NCBI RefSeq assembly: GCF_946151075.1
Contig: NZ_OX267715.1
Location: forward strand, 620,001-684,000
Origin: Neobacillus sp. Marseille-Q6967
GTDB taxonomy: Bacteria; Bacillota; Bacilli; Bacillales; Cytobacillaceae
DNA: 64,000 nucleotides
Direction of reading: 5' to 3'
Shown here piece by piece: positions 27,367 to 35,266 of this stretch. The notes below the pieces were generated by a model. That model was given only the letters and a program-made list of their open reading frames with translations. It made no database searches and was not told where the DNA came from. Each line of letters opens with the position of its first letter. The stretch's first letter is position 1. The position numbers were made by a program, and so were the translations under genes.

Positions 27367-29103
27367 ATGAAAGAAATATTAAGAGTATGGGCAGCATACA
27401 GGGTATCCACTGACAGACAGGGAGCAGATGGAGATAATATTCCAATGCAAAAAGCTCAATGTCATGCTTTTGCTGAGCAGAAAGGATGGCAGATAACAAA
27501 AGAGCTAACAGAAAAACTGTCAGGATATAAAACAGCTATTGAGGACCGGGATACCTTAAGGATAATTAAGCAGGGAGCTATTAATGGGGATTTTGATATT
27601 TTGCTTGTTTACCATTCTGACAGATTAGGCAGACAGATGGAGTACAGTTTATGGACTGCATCTCTTTATTATCTAGGAGTAAAGGTATGGTCTGTTAAAG
27701 AGGGAGAGCTGAAAAATCAGGAGCATTCAGATGCATTGCAAAACTTTATCAGATATTGGCAGTCTGAGGGAGAAAGTAAAAAGACATCTATTAGGGTAAA
27801 GGATTCAATGAGACAGCTCAATGAGGAAGGTTACTATCTTGGAGGTAGTATCCCTTATGGCTATCAACTTGTTGACACAGGAGAGAAAAGGAATAGTAAA
27901 AAGGATAAGACTATCAAAAAGATTGTTGTTAATCCTAAAAAAGCAAAGGTAGTAAAAATGATGTTTGATATGATTATCAATAACCTAATGGGAGGCTCTA
28001 CGATAGCTCAAGAGTTAAATAACTTGGGATTGACTAACAGAGGCAAGATATGGAGACATAATACAGTAACAAGGATGCTCAGAAACCCTGTTTATATAGG
28101 ATACAAAAAGTACAATGTTACTCAGTTTGCAGGAGCAAGAGGAAAGCACAGAAAAGAGGTCAAAAGAAAGGATTGGCTATTACAGCCTTTTAATCCTGAT
28201 TTAGTTATTGTTTCAGAGGAGCAGTTTAAAAAAACTAAGGAGCTAATGGATAAAAGAGCTAAACAGAATAGAGCATCATCAGAGACAAGAGTACCTCTAA
28301 ACTCTTATGTATTGCTATCAGGATTGGCTGTCTGTGGGTACTGTGGTCATAAGTTAAAGTCTGACTTTACTAACAAGAAAAGAGTTAATAAAGATGGTAC
28401 TGTGGTAGAGTACAGGACTTACAGATATAGTTGTCATCATGCTAGGAATAATGCTGTAGGTCATGGACAGAGAAAATTTGGAGCAGTCACAATAGATAAG
28501 CAGATTGAGGATGAGGTCATAAAGGCAGTCAGCTCCATCAAGTTTGATGCTATTAATGTTGAGAAAGATGCATTTGATTTTGAACAGCTTGATGCAAGAA
28601 AGATACAGCTTAAAGAGCTTATGGAGAAATATGAGGAAGTAAGTATAGCTTTGCTCAATGTTGAAAAGCTGTTTGATGATATTATGTTAGGTAAGTCAAA
28701 AATGAGTATTGAGTTTGTCTCAAATAAAATGGAGGAGTATGGAGCTAAGAAGATTGACCTGTTAGAAAAGATTGATAAGTTAAAGATAGAAATTGAGGAG
28801 GATGAGGTCACTAAATATGATCTTGATAAGTTAAAGTATCTGCTTGAGAATTGGTTAGATACTTATAAGAATTGCATTGACTTACATGAGAAAAAAGTCA
28901 TGCTGTCTCGAGTGGTCAGAGAGGTAGTTATCTCTAAGGACTCCATTGTTATCAAGTTTAATATCACTATTGAGAAGGCTTTAGAAGGCAGTGTGTACTC
29001 TAATATGCAGGGAAAGACAATTTACACTACAGGAACTCGTCTGAGTGGACCTGGTTACACGATTAATTGTTTAAATAGAAGGAAACCCTCGCAAGCCAAA
29101 TAA
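27367..29103 (+). CDS. Large serine recombinase
   Basis: A 578-residue site-specific recombinase. The resolvase domain has catalytic S14 in AAYRVSTDRQ and VYHSDRLGRQ; a Recombinase domain (GGSIPYGYQ, MLRNPVYIGYKKYN) and a zinc ribbon (CGYCGH ... SCHHARN) follow, then a coiled-coil segment around residues 420-500. All parts of an integrative large serine recombinase are present, so it may be active. Codon use (many GAG, AGA/AGG) differs from neighbouring core genes, suggesting transfer. It abuts the deacetylase gene directly. Its DNA substrate is not known. Confidence 0.93.
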   Translation: MKEILRVWAAYRVSTDRQGADGDNIPMQKAQCHAFAEQKGWQITKELTEKLSGYKTAIEDRDTLRIIKQGAINGDFDILLVYHSDRLGRQMEYSLWTASLYYLGVKVWSVKEGELKNQEHSDALQNFIRYWQSEGESKKTSIRVKDSMRQLNEEGYYLGGSIPYGYQLVDTGEKRNSKKDKTIKKIVVNPKKAKVVKMMFDMIINNLMGGSTIAQELNNLGLTNRGKIWRHNTVTRMLRNPVYIGYKKYNVTQFAGARGKHRKEVKRKDWLLQPFNPDLVIVSEEQFKKTKELMDKRAKQNRASSETRVPLNSYVLLSGLAVCGYCGHKLKSDFTNKKRVNKDGTVVEYRTYRYSCHHARNNAVGHGQRKFGAVTIDKQIEDEVIKAVSSIKFDAINVEKDAFDFEQLDARKIQLKELMEKYEEVSIALLNVEKLFDDIMLGKSKMSIEFVSNKMEEYGAKKIDLLEKIDKLKIEIEEDEVTKYDLDKLKYLLENWLDTYKNCIDLHEKKVMLSRVVREVVISKDSIVIKFNITIEKALEGSVYSNMQGKTIYTTGTRLSGPGYTINCLNRRKPSQAK

Positions 29104-29161
29104 AGAGCATGATTTTACCCCCATAGGGCAAATTAAATTTATCTTTTTTCAGGGGGTTGTG

Positions 29162-29944
29162 ATGAAAAAATTTGCTCTCTTTCTCATAGCATTTTTAGTA
29201 ATCTCCGGGCAATCAACGGTATCTGCAGCTGCAGAAGGAAAACAACTGAAAGCAGCCATCATTATTGATGACTTTGGCGGCGGAACTGGCGGTGTGCGGG
29301 ACTTTTTAGAAGGTGAAATACCGATTACAGCAGCAGTAATGCCTTTTACTGAAAACTCCAAAAAACATGCAAAGTGGGCTCATAAAAATGGTTTTGAAGT
29401 AATGGTTCATTTGCCAATGCAGCCAAAGCGAGGGAAAAGATCTTGGCTTGGCCCCAAACCAATAACAGTTGATTTAACACCCCAAGAAGTAAAGCGGCGG
29501 GTGGAGGAAGCAATTGAAAGTGTACCATATGCCGTCGGCTTAAATAATCATATGGGTTCTCTTGCAGTAGAGAATGAAAAAATCGTTAGGGCAATTGTTG
29601 AGGTTGCCAAGGAAAGGAAAATGTATATTATCGATAGTGGAACAAGCTCAAAAAGTAAATTCCCTGTAATTGCAAATGAACTCGGGGTACCATTATTGAA
29701 AAGGGACGTGTTCCTCGATGATATTTCATCTTCAACCCATGTGAGAAAACAAATGGAAAGACTGGCAAAAGTGACAGAAATTAAAGGAAAAGGAATTGCC
29801 ATAGGGCATGTGGGGGTAACAGGTAAAGTATGCTCTGTTGGTGTATTCCAAGCCATGGACGAATTTAAAAAACGGAATATCAAAATTGTTCCTGTTTCCC
29901 AGCTTTTTGCAACCAAGTTAATGGAACAGTATATAAAACCATGA
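29162..29944 (+). CDS. Divergent polysaccharide deacetylase (YibQ-like)
   Basis: A 260-residue secreted protein with an N-terminal signal peptide (FALFLIAFLVISGQSTVSAAA). The domain carries AIIIDDFGGG, the metal-binding region VHLPMQP, and GLNNHMGS, as in the divergent polysaccharide deacetylase family (YibQ). Predicted to act on cell-wall or capsular glycans outside the membrane; natural substrate not known. Start ATG 29162 follows GGGGG by 5 nt. Monocistronic with terminator. Confidence 0.85.
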   Translation: MKKFALFLIAFLVISGQSTVSAAAEGKQLKAAIIIDDFGGGTGGVRDFLEGEIPITAAVMPFTENSKKHAKWAHKNGFEVMVHLPMQPKRGKRSWLGPKPITVDLTPQEVKRRVEEAIESVPYAVGLNNHMGSLAVENEKIVRAIVEVAKERKMYIIDSGTSSKSKFPVIANELGVPLLKRDVFLDDISSSTHVRKQMERLAKVTEIKGKGIAIGHVGVTGKVCSVGVFQAMDEFKKRNIKIVPVSQLFATKLMEQYIKP

Positions 29945-29945
29945 G

Positions 29946-29973
29946 AAAAAGCAACCTTGGTGTTGCTTTTTTT
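29946..29973 (+). terminator. Terminator after deacetylase gene
   Basis: AAAAAGCAAC-cttggt-GTTGCTTTTTTT. Confidence 0.85.
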
Positions 29974-30065
29974 ATATGCAGCTATCTATAAACAAAATTC
30001 TTCCCAATAACCATCCAAGCTGATACAATGACTCCTATCGAGTATTAAAGGAAAGGATATTGGAT

Positions 30066-30818
30066 ATGAAATTAGTTTCATGGAATGTGAACGGCCTAAG
30101 GGCCTGTGTAAAAAAGGGTTTCTTAGAGTATTTTCAACAGGTGGATGCTGATATTTTTTGTATCCAAGAGACAAAATTGCAGGAAGGTCAGATTGACCTT
30201 AACATAGATGGCTATGAACAATATTGGAATTATGCTTTAAAAAAAGGATATTCAGGTACGGCTGTTTTTACAAAGGTAAAACCTTTATCGGTTAGATATG
30301 GGGTAGGGGACAAGGAGTCAGAGGAAGAAGGAAGGATCCTAACGTTAGAGTTTGAGGAGTTCTTTCTCGTGAATGTTTATACTCCTAATTCACAAAGAGA
30401 CTTAGCAAGACTAGGATTTCGTTTAGAATGGGAGGAGCAAATCCTTCAGTACCTGAAAGGCTTGGACAAATTAAAACCGGTCGTACTTTGCGGCGATTTA
30501 AATGTAGCTCATCAAGAAATTGATTTAAGAAATCCGAAATCAAATCATGGTAATTCGGGATTTACAATAGAAGAACGCGGGAAGATGACGACGTTATTGG
30601 AATCCGGTTTTGTTGACAGTTTTCGGCATTTTTACCCTGATAAAGAACATGCGTATACGTGGTGGTCTTATATGAGTAAAGTTCGCGAGAGGAATATAGG
30701 CTGGCGAATTGACTACTTTATTGTTTCAGAAACATTAAAAGACCGCTTGATCCACGCTGATATTCACTCAGACATCATGGGCAGCGACCATTGTCCAGTT
30801 ATACTTGAATTTCATTAA
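30066..30818 (+). CDS. exoA: Exodeoxyribonuclease III / AP endonuclease
   Basis: A 250-residue EEP-fold nuclease for base-excision repair. Catalytic elements: VSWNVNGLRA (Asn), CIQETKLQ (metal-binding Glu), VYTPNSQ, CGDLNVAHQEID (Asp/Asn pair) and GSDHCPV (catalytic His). Length matches B. subtilis ExoA (252). ATG 30066 is preferred over TTG 30060; AAAGGAAAGG lies upstream. ExoA acts with Nfo on abasic sites, notably in germinating spores. Followed by a bidirectional terminator. Confidence 0.95.
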   Translation: MKLVSWNVNGLRACVKKGFLEYFQQVDADIFCIQETKLQEGQIDLNIDGYEQYWNYALKKGYSGTAVFTKVKPLSVRYGVGDKESEEEGRILTLEFEEFFLVNVYTPNSQRDLARLGFRLEWEEQILQYLKGLDKLKPVVLCGDLNVAHQEIDLRNPKSNHGNSGFTIEERGKMTTLLESGFVDSFRHFYPDKEHAYTWWSYMSKVRERNIGWRIDYFIVSETLKDRLIHADIHSDIMGSDHCPVILEFH

Positions 30819-30869
30819 AAAAACACCAAGCATAAAAAAGACTTTTTCTCTTTTATGCTTGGTGTTTTT
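30817..30869. terminator. Bidirectional terminator
   Basis: AACACCAAGCATAAAA ... TTTTATGCTTGGTGTT with A and T tracts on both sides; serves exoA and the converging small gene. Confidence 0.8.
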
Positions 30870-31014
30870 AGTTTTCAAAAAGGCTATGAAGTTCATTGAG
30901 AGCGGTTCCATTAACATCAAATTCAGGTATTCTTTCCGGAATAGCAGAACTGTTTAAATCCTGATTGGTTTGATTTGTTTGATCTTCCTCTTTTTTGTAT
31001 CGTTTGACACCCAA
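30868..31014 (-). CDS. Small acidic hypothetical protein
   Basis: A 48-residue reverse-strand frame from TTG 31014 with AAAAGGAG about 10 nt upstream. It begins MGVKRYKKEEDQTNQ and ends NGTALNELHSLFEN, a hydrophilic protein with no low-complexity bias of chance ORFs, and its stop lies in a bidirectional terminator. I prefer it to the longer overlapping frame (30923-31126), which has no ribosome site. Function unknown. Confidence 0.5.
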   Translation of the reverse strand: MGVKRYKKEEDQTNQTNQDLNSSAIPERIPEFDVNGTALNELHSLFEN

Positions 31015-31137
31015 GGTACAACAACTCCTTTTGAAGTTTTGTTATTCTTATTGTATTTTTTCCCATATTAAAGGTTCTAATCCATTTATTTGTTTTTGTT
31101 ACATACTTATTTACAAAAAAATCCATAAAATTTAGTG

Positions 31138-31166
31138 TTGATTTCTGTCGAAATACAGTGTATGAT
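31138..31166 (+). promoter_or_regulatory. SigA promoter of the tRNA operon
   Basis: TTGATT, exactly 17 nt, TATGAT, about 54 bp before the first tRNA. Confidence 0.65.
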
Positions 31167-31219
31167 TATCAATGTCGCCGCTGCAATACGGTGAAGTTAG
31201 TAAAATAGTTTTCTAGTAT

Positions 31220-31304
31220 GCGGGTGTGGCGGAATTGGCAGACGCACCAGACTTAGGATCTGGCGCCGCAAGGCGTGGGGGTTCGACTCCCTTCACCCGC
31301 ACCA
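31220..31304 (+). tRNA. tRNA-Leu (UAG)
   Basis: Long variable arm, acceptor GCGGGTG/CACCCGC, anticodon TAG in loop ACTTAGGAT, CCA encoded. Confidence 0.95.
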
Positions 31305-31313
31305 TTAATATAT

Positions 31314-31388
31314 GCGGAAGTAGTTCAGTGGTAGAACACCACCTTGCCAAGGTGGGGGTCGCGGGTTCGAATCCCGTCTTCCGCTCCA
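31314..31388 (+). tRNA. tRNA-Gly (GCC)
   Basis: Acceptor GCGGAAG/CTTCCGC, anticodon GCC in loop TTGCCAA, CCA encoded. Confidence 0.95.
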
Positions 31389-31393
31389 TTATT

Positions 31394-31482
31394 GCCGGGG
31401 TGGCGGAACTGGCAGACGCACAGGACTTAAAATCCTGCGGTAGGTGACTACCGTACCGGTTCGATTCCGGTCCTCGGCACCA
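31394..31482 (+). tRNA. tRNA-Leu (UAA)
   Basis: Class II tRNA, anticodon TAA in ACTTAAAAT, long variable arm, CCA encoded. Confidence 0.95.
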
Positions 31483-31491
31483 TTTAAATAT

Positions 31492-31568
31492 GCGCCCGTA
31501 GCTCAATTGGATAGAGCGTTTGACTACGGATCAAAAGGTTATGGGTTCGACTCCTTTCGGGCGCGCCA
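31492..31568 (+). tRNA. tRNA-Arg (ACG)
   Basis: Acceptor GCGCCCG/CGGGCGC, anticodon ACG in CTACGGA, CCA encoded. The A at the wobble position is expected to be modified to inosine. Confidence 0.95.
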
Positions 31569-31573
31569 TATTT

Positions 31574-31650
31574 CGGGAAGTAGCTCAGCTTGGTAGAGCA
31601 CTTGGTTTGGGACCAAGGGGTCGCAGGTTCGAATCCTGTCTTCCCGACCA
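31574..31650 (+). tRNA. tRNA-Pro (UGG)
   Basis: Acceptor CGGGAAG/CTTCCCG, anticodon TGG in TTTGGGA, CCA encoded. Confidence 0.95.
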
Positions 31651-31668
31651 CCATCATCTTAAACATTT

Positions 31669-31744
31669 GGGGCCTTAGCTCAGCTGGGAGAGCGCCTGCT
31701 TTGCACGCAGGAGGTCAGCGGTTCGATCCCGCTAGGCTCCACCA
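31669..31744 (+). tRNA. tRNA-Ala (UGC)
   Basis: Acceptor GGGGCCT/AGGCTCC, anticodon TGC in TTTGCAC, CCA encoded. Confidence 0.95.
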
Positions 31745-31762
31745 TAATTTTATATGATATTT

Positions 31763-31839
31763 GGCGGTGTAGCTCAGCTGGCTAGAGCGTACGGTTCATA
31801 CCCGTAAGGTCGGGGGTTCGATCCCCTCCGCCGCTACCA
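31763..31839 (+). tRNA. tRNA-Met (CAU), elongator
   Basis: Acceptor GGCGGTG/CGCCGCT with G-U pairs, anticodon CAT, CCA encoded. A paired first base and no run of three G-C pairs in the anticodon stem argue against initiator fMet. Confidence 0.9.
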
Positions 31840-31854
31840 AAAATATTTTTATTT

Positions 31855-31947
31855 GGAGGAATACCCAAGTCCGGCTGAAGGGATCGGTCTTGAAAACCGA
31901 CAGGCGGGTTAAACCGCGCGGGGGTTCGAATCCCTCTTCCTCCGCCA
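31855..31947 (+). tRNA. tRNA-Ser (UGA)
   Basis: Class II tRNA, acceptor GGAGGAA/TTCCTCC, anticodon TGA in CTTGAAA, long variable arm, CCA encoded. Confidence 0.95.
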
Positions 31948-31977
31948 TTATAATATTTGATTATTGTTTATTTATAT

Positions 31978-32062
31978 GGAGGGGTAGCGAAGTGGCTAAA
32001 CGCGGCGGACTGTAAATCCGCTCCCTCAGGGTTCGGCGGTTCGAATCCGTCCCCCTCCACCA
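31978..32062 (+). tRNA. tRNA-Tyr (GUA)
   Basis: Class II tRNA, acceptor GGAGGGG/CCCCTCC, anticodon GTA in CTGTAAA, CCA encoded. Confidence 0.95.
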
Positions 32063-32071
32063 TTTAAATAT

Positions 32072-32145
32072 AGGGGTATAGTTTAAAGGTAGAACGAAGG
32101 TCTCCAAAACCTTTGGTGTGGGTTCAATTCCTACTACCCCTGCCA
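32072..32145 (+). tRNA. tRNA-Trp (CCA)
   Basis: Acceptor AGGGGTA/TACCCCT, anticodon CCA in TCCAAAA, CCA tail encoded. Likely the only Trp tRNA type in the genome. Confidence 0.93.
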
Positions 32146-32152
32146 ATGACTT

Positions 32153-32233
32153 GCCGGTGTGGCGGAATTGGCAGACGCGCACGACTCAAAATCGTGTTCC
32201 TCTGGAGTGTCGGTTCGACCCCGACCACCGGTA
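32153..32233 (+). tRNA. tRNA-Leu (CAA), no encoded CCA
   Basis: Class II tRNA with anticodon CAA in ACTCAAAAT, acceptor GCCGGTG/CACCGGT. Unlike the other ten it is followed by TCT, not CCA, so its end must be added by the CCA enzyme. Last of the cluster and next to recombinase remnants. Confidence 0.93.
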
Positions 32234-32257
32234 TCTATTAAAGGTTTAAATCCTAAT

Positions 32258-32297
32258 AGGTCAATGCTTTGAAGCAATTCGAGCATTGGCCTTTTTT
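32258..32297 (+). terminator. Terminator of the tRNA operon
   Basis: AGGTCAATGCT / AGCATTGGCCT stem followed by TTTTTT. Confidence 0.85.
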
Positions 32298-32396
32298 CGT
32301 TTTAGTGGACTAAAGTGAAATGCTAATCGTGTGGACAACAATTTACGGTTATTAAGTACCTTTAAGACCAATATTTCTTAAAGGGAGACAAGTAAA

Positions 32397-33358
32397 ATGA
32401 CTAAAGCAAGAAAAGTGAAAAGAATTGTTGCACCAGCAGAGGAAAAAACTATTTGCGAAATGTATGAAGATTTTCAGTTGTCAAACCGAATTAAGAATTT
32501 ATCTGATATGACAATCCGGTTTTATGAGCAAAATCTGGTTCACTTTTTTCGGTTCCTTGATGATGTTAGTGTTGCTACTGTTACTGCTATTGATAAACAT
32601 GTGATGGATCAGTATATTCTTTCAATGAAACGAAAGGAACTAAAGGACACAACAATTAATACTTATCTCAGAGCAGCTAGGGCGTTACTGTATTTTGGGA
32701 TGAAGGAACAACATATCGATAAATTTGAAATAAACCTCATTAAAGCTGATAAGCAACAAAAGGAACCATACTCAGAAGGCGATATTAAGAAATTGCTCAA
32801 GAAACCCAATCTTAGAACTTGTGGTTTTGTAGAGCACCGTAATTGGGTAATGGTAAATTATCTTCTTGAAACGGGCAATCGTCTAAATACCATTCTAAAT
32901 ATTTTAGTTGGAGACATTGACTTAGAAAACGGAATGGTTGTCATGACGACGACTAAAAATAGGAAAGCACAATACAATCCATAAGTGAAAACTTAGTTAA
33001 GGTATTAACAGAGTACATAAGGATGTACCAACTTAAAACAGATGAGTTTCTATTTATAAATGAATATGGAGAGCAGATGACCAGGAACTCCATGCAGCAT
33101 GCTATTGCACGTTATAATAAGGGTATAGAGGTAGAAATGACTTCTATTCATGCTTTTAGGCATACCTTTGCAAAGTATTACATTACTAGCGGCGGTGATG
33201 CCTTTAAGCTGCAGAGGTTATTAGGACACTCATCCCTTGATGTAACATTAAATTATGTTAACCTTTATTCAAAGGATTTAAAGGACGGTTTTGATAAGCA
33301 TAGCATACTTGCGAACTTTACTGAAAATACTCGAATGGGAAGAGGAAAGAGAAAATAG
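32397..33358 (+). pseudogene. Tyrosine recombinase, broken by a single-base frameshift
   Basis: Two frames together make one XerC/phage-type integrase of about 320 residues. Part one (32397-32984) holds the SAM-like N-terminal domain and the first catalytic Arg (ETGNRLNT). Part two (33023-33358 and upstream to 32981) holds HAFRHTF, LLGHSS and the Tyr in YVNLYS. The break is at 32979-32984, where CCATAAGT creates a stop; one extra T (CCATTAAGT) would restore a continuous reading with P-L-S-E. RBS AAAGGGAG before ATG 32397. Adjacent to tRNA-Leu, a common integration target. A sequencing error could also explain the break. Confidence 0.85.
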
Positions 33359-33370
33359 AATAGTTATTTA

Positions 33371-33400
33371 AAAGCCGTGGTGTTAATTTACCACGGCTTA
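33371..33400. terminator. Hairpin terminator between converging pseudogenes
   Basis: AAGCCGTGG ... CCACGGCTT, 9-bp stem; weak T tract on the plus strand. Confidence 0.6.
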
Positions 33401-33425
33401 ACTGTTTTAACGGTTTAATGTAGGA

Positions 33426-34481
33426 TCATTTTCCGAAATATTCATTTTTCCACTTTGAAACCTTTTTTAATGGGATATCGAGATTGTCTGCAACATCTTT
33501 TACACTCATTCCCTTTATAAGTAGATCAAGAGCTTTCTTTTTTATTGAGGTTAAATCATCAAAATATTCATTCTTCCATCTTGATATATCCATTTCTCGA
33601 GCACCTAAAACTCTACATATTTTTGATGCCGACTCCCTTACCTATTAATTGGAGAGCTTTTGTTTTTGTTACATTACCCCTGTTGTCCATTAGTTTTCTA
33701 GCAATATGTTTGCATTCTTTTCCTCCACAATTATTTCTACGATAATTAGCCCTCTTATTCTTTTCATCAAGTCGATAAGGAGTCCCACAATAAGTACAAA
33801 GACTTACAGGCATATTAAATATTTCTGCAAATAGCAACTCTGACCATGCAATTTCTAATATGTTAATAGGTTCAGTAGCTATAGTAGTGCGTGGTCTATC
33901 GGAATAGGCATTCTCAAGAAGGCTTTTATATCCTGGCGTTCCTCTTTCGGAAAAATATTCTCCTTCTGTTACCTCGATTATACGTAGAGTTCGTAACCTT
34001 TCATTACGTAATGCTCTAATATCTTTAGGTTCAATGTGATATAAACTCATCAAGCTAGTTAGATTTGGATTAACTTTTCTTTTTCCAGGAGCAAAAATTG
34101 CAACCGAATATAAAAGTGAAATAATTTCGATTGTTAAAGGATTTGAAAGTGACTCCCTTTTAAAAGTTACTGGATGTGGGGTCTCCAGTTTGTGTACAAA
34201 CTTATACTCATTTTCAATTGTGGCTTGAGCCTTATTTAGTAGTTCGGGAGTAATATTTTTATCTGGGTGATTTTCAGGTTTGAAAATGAATAGCTTCTAT
34301 TGCAGCTGTGAGATGAACCCTTTAGCAATAGCTCTAATAATTGGTAACGGCTTAGATTTTTCATTTAACCCATTTGAGATTTTTATGTAGTTACTTTCTA
34401 ACCTGAATGCCTCAACTTTATCCAAAAAAATAAGAGATTAATCTCGTTGTTTGAAGTAGAAATATAATACCTTTTGGACAT
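33426..34481 (-). pseudogene. Degraded gene with zinc-finger-like cysteines and C-terminal helix-turn-helix repeats
   Basis: Reading the minus strand from ATG 34481 (GGAGGT upstream), coding sense continues to 33426 but needs several frame changes: near the T run at about 34425, twice around 34285-34315, and near 33620. The longest intact piece (33613-34053) has LCTYCGTPYRLDEK and NNCGGKECKH, a likely four-cysteine zinc site. The last part carries two similar DISRWKNEYF / KVSKWKNEYF units, each preceded by helix-turn-helix-like sequence. No family recognised. It converges with the broken integrase and has decayed along with it. Confidence 0.6.
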
Positions 34482-34594
34482 GTTACCTCCTTGCTACAGT
34501 AACTGATTTTTATCGTCTCGTTTTTTGAAAATTGTGCGAATTCCTCCAATATATCCTAAGCTATTTATGTAGCCTGGTCAAGGAGGTGAAACAA

Positions 34595-34825
34595 ATGAAA
34601 TTAAATGCTCCAGAGTATTACCGCAAAAAAAAGAATCTCACATTCACGAAGCTTGGCAATCAAATAGATATGCACCCATCTAACATTTCCATGGTTGAAC
34701 GTGGCCAAAGGAAGGCATGGGGAAATATGAAAAGAAAGCTAGCCACTGCATTAGAAGTAACAGAAGAGCAATTATTTGATGAAGAGGGCAACGTGCGACA
34801 AATGAACATTGAGCTTAAAAGCTAG
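34595..34825 (+). CDS. XRE-family helix-turn-helix protein
   Basis: A 76-residue Cro/CI-type regulator. TFTKLGNQIDMHPSNISMVERGQRK is a complete five-helix HTH with the recognition helix SNISMVERG. ATG 34595 follows AGGAGGTG closely; an upstream extension of the frame to 34532 is not conserved in character. Small phage- or island-borne repressors have this form. Neighbours are decayed, so its target is unknown. Confidence 0.8.
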   Translation: MKLNAPEYYRKKKNLTFTKLGNQIDMHPSNISMVERGQRKAWGNMKRKLATALEVTEEQLFDEEGNVRQMNIELKS

Positions 34826-34859
34826 ATATTCCATTGAGTTTTAAAAGGAAGTGAATTAA

Positions 34860-35096
34860 TTGAAAATCTCAATAGTTATTGAAGCACCGGAAATTGCAAA
34901 GGCTAGTAATAAACCCTTGGTGATAAATGAAGCATTTAGCGTGTTGTATCTGAGTGTACAAGATGTCAGTGTAAACTTGATCCGTTCTTTTAAACGGCTT
35001 ATGACAGACCATGCAATGAGGTTGCACTTTTTCCTTTACCATAATTCACCTCCCTTCCTTTCTTCAACATACACCAACGAAGGTAAAAATACTTAA
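34860..35096 (+). CDS. Uncertain small ORF after the XRE gene, chimeric-looking
   Basis: TTG 34860 has AAGGAAGTG upstream and the product starts MKISIVIEAPEIAKA, a start seen in small phage-type proteins. After about residue 20 the sequence is the reverse complement of a better gene (34869-35042), so this frame is probably the stump of a gene whose 3' part was lost. 78 codons. Confidence 0.3.
   Translation: MKISIVIEAPEIAKASNKPLVINEAFSVLYLSVQDVSVNLIRSFKRLMTDHAMRLHFFLYHNSPPFLSSTYTNEGKNT
34869..35042 (-). CDS. Small cysteine-rich protein
   Basis: A 57-residue reverse-strand frame from ATG 35042 with a perfect AAGGGAGGTG 4-5 nt upstream. It starts MVKEKVQPHCMVCHKPFKR with a CxxC knuckle and has another Cys-His stretch (HAKCFIYHQ), suggesting a small zinc-binding protein. 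The last 15 residues run antisense into the stump of the forward ORF at 34860, so the natural C-terminus may be lost. No homologue named. Confidence 0.45.
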   Translation of the reverse strand: MVKEKVQPHCMVCHKPFKRTDQVYTDILYTQIQHAKCFIYHQGFITSLCNFRCFNNY

Positions 35097-35160
35097 AAAC
35101 TCCAAAATATTCATTATATGTTCACATGTCAAAACATTAAATGTTATCGGTTTAAAACGA

Positions 35161-35208
35161 TTGTGAAGGATTACACTTACACTAACGGGCAGGTTACTTA
35201 AAGAAGGA
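35161..35208. repeat. Dispersed palindromic repeat, copy 1
   Basis: TTGTGAAGGATTACACTTAC then ACTAACGGGCAGGTTACTT; shares the ACTAACGGG(c/t)(a/g)G-GTTA core with copies at 35675, 42198, 48802 and 50117. Confidence 0.6.
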
Positions 35209-35266
35209 TTTGACAATATCTTGGCGAATTTTTCATTTATCCTATTAGATGGGAAGTGATTGGTAA

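Noticed and set aside
30923-31126. 67-codon minus-strand ORF upstream of the tRNA cluster
   Set aside because: No ribosome site at its start. A different frame (30868-31014) has an SD and better composition, and ends at the terminator.
31213-32182. Several 60-97 codon ORFs on both strands across the tRNA cluster
   Set aside because: They are translations of tRNA genes (repeated G-x-E-P-A-T type peptides) and not proteins.
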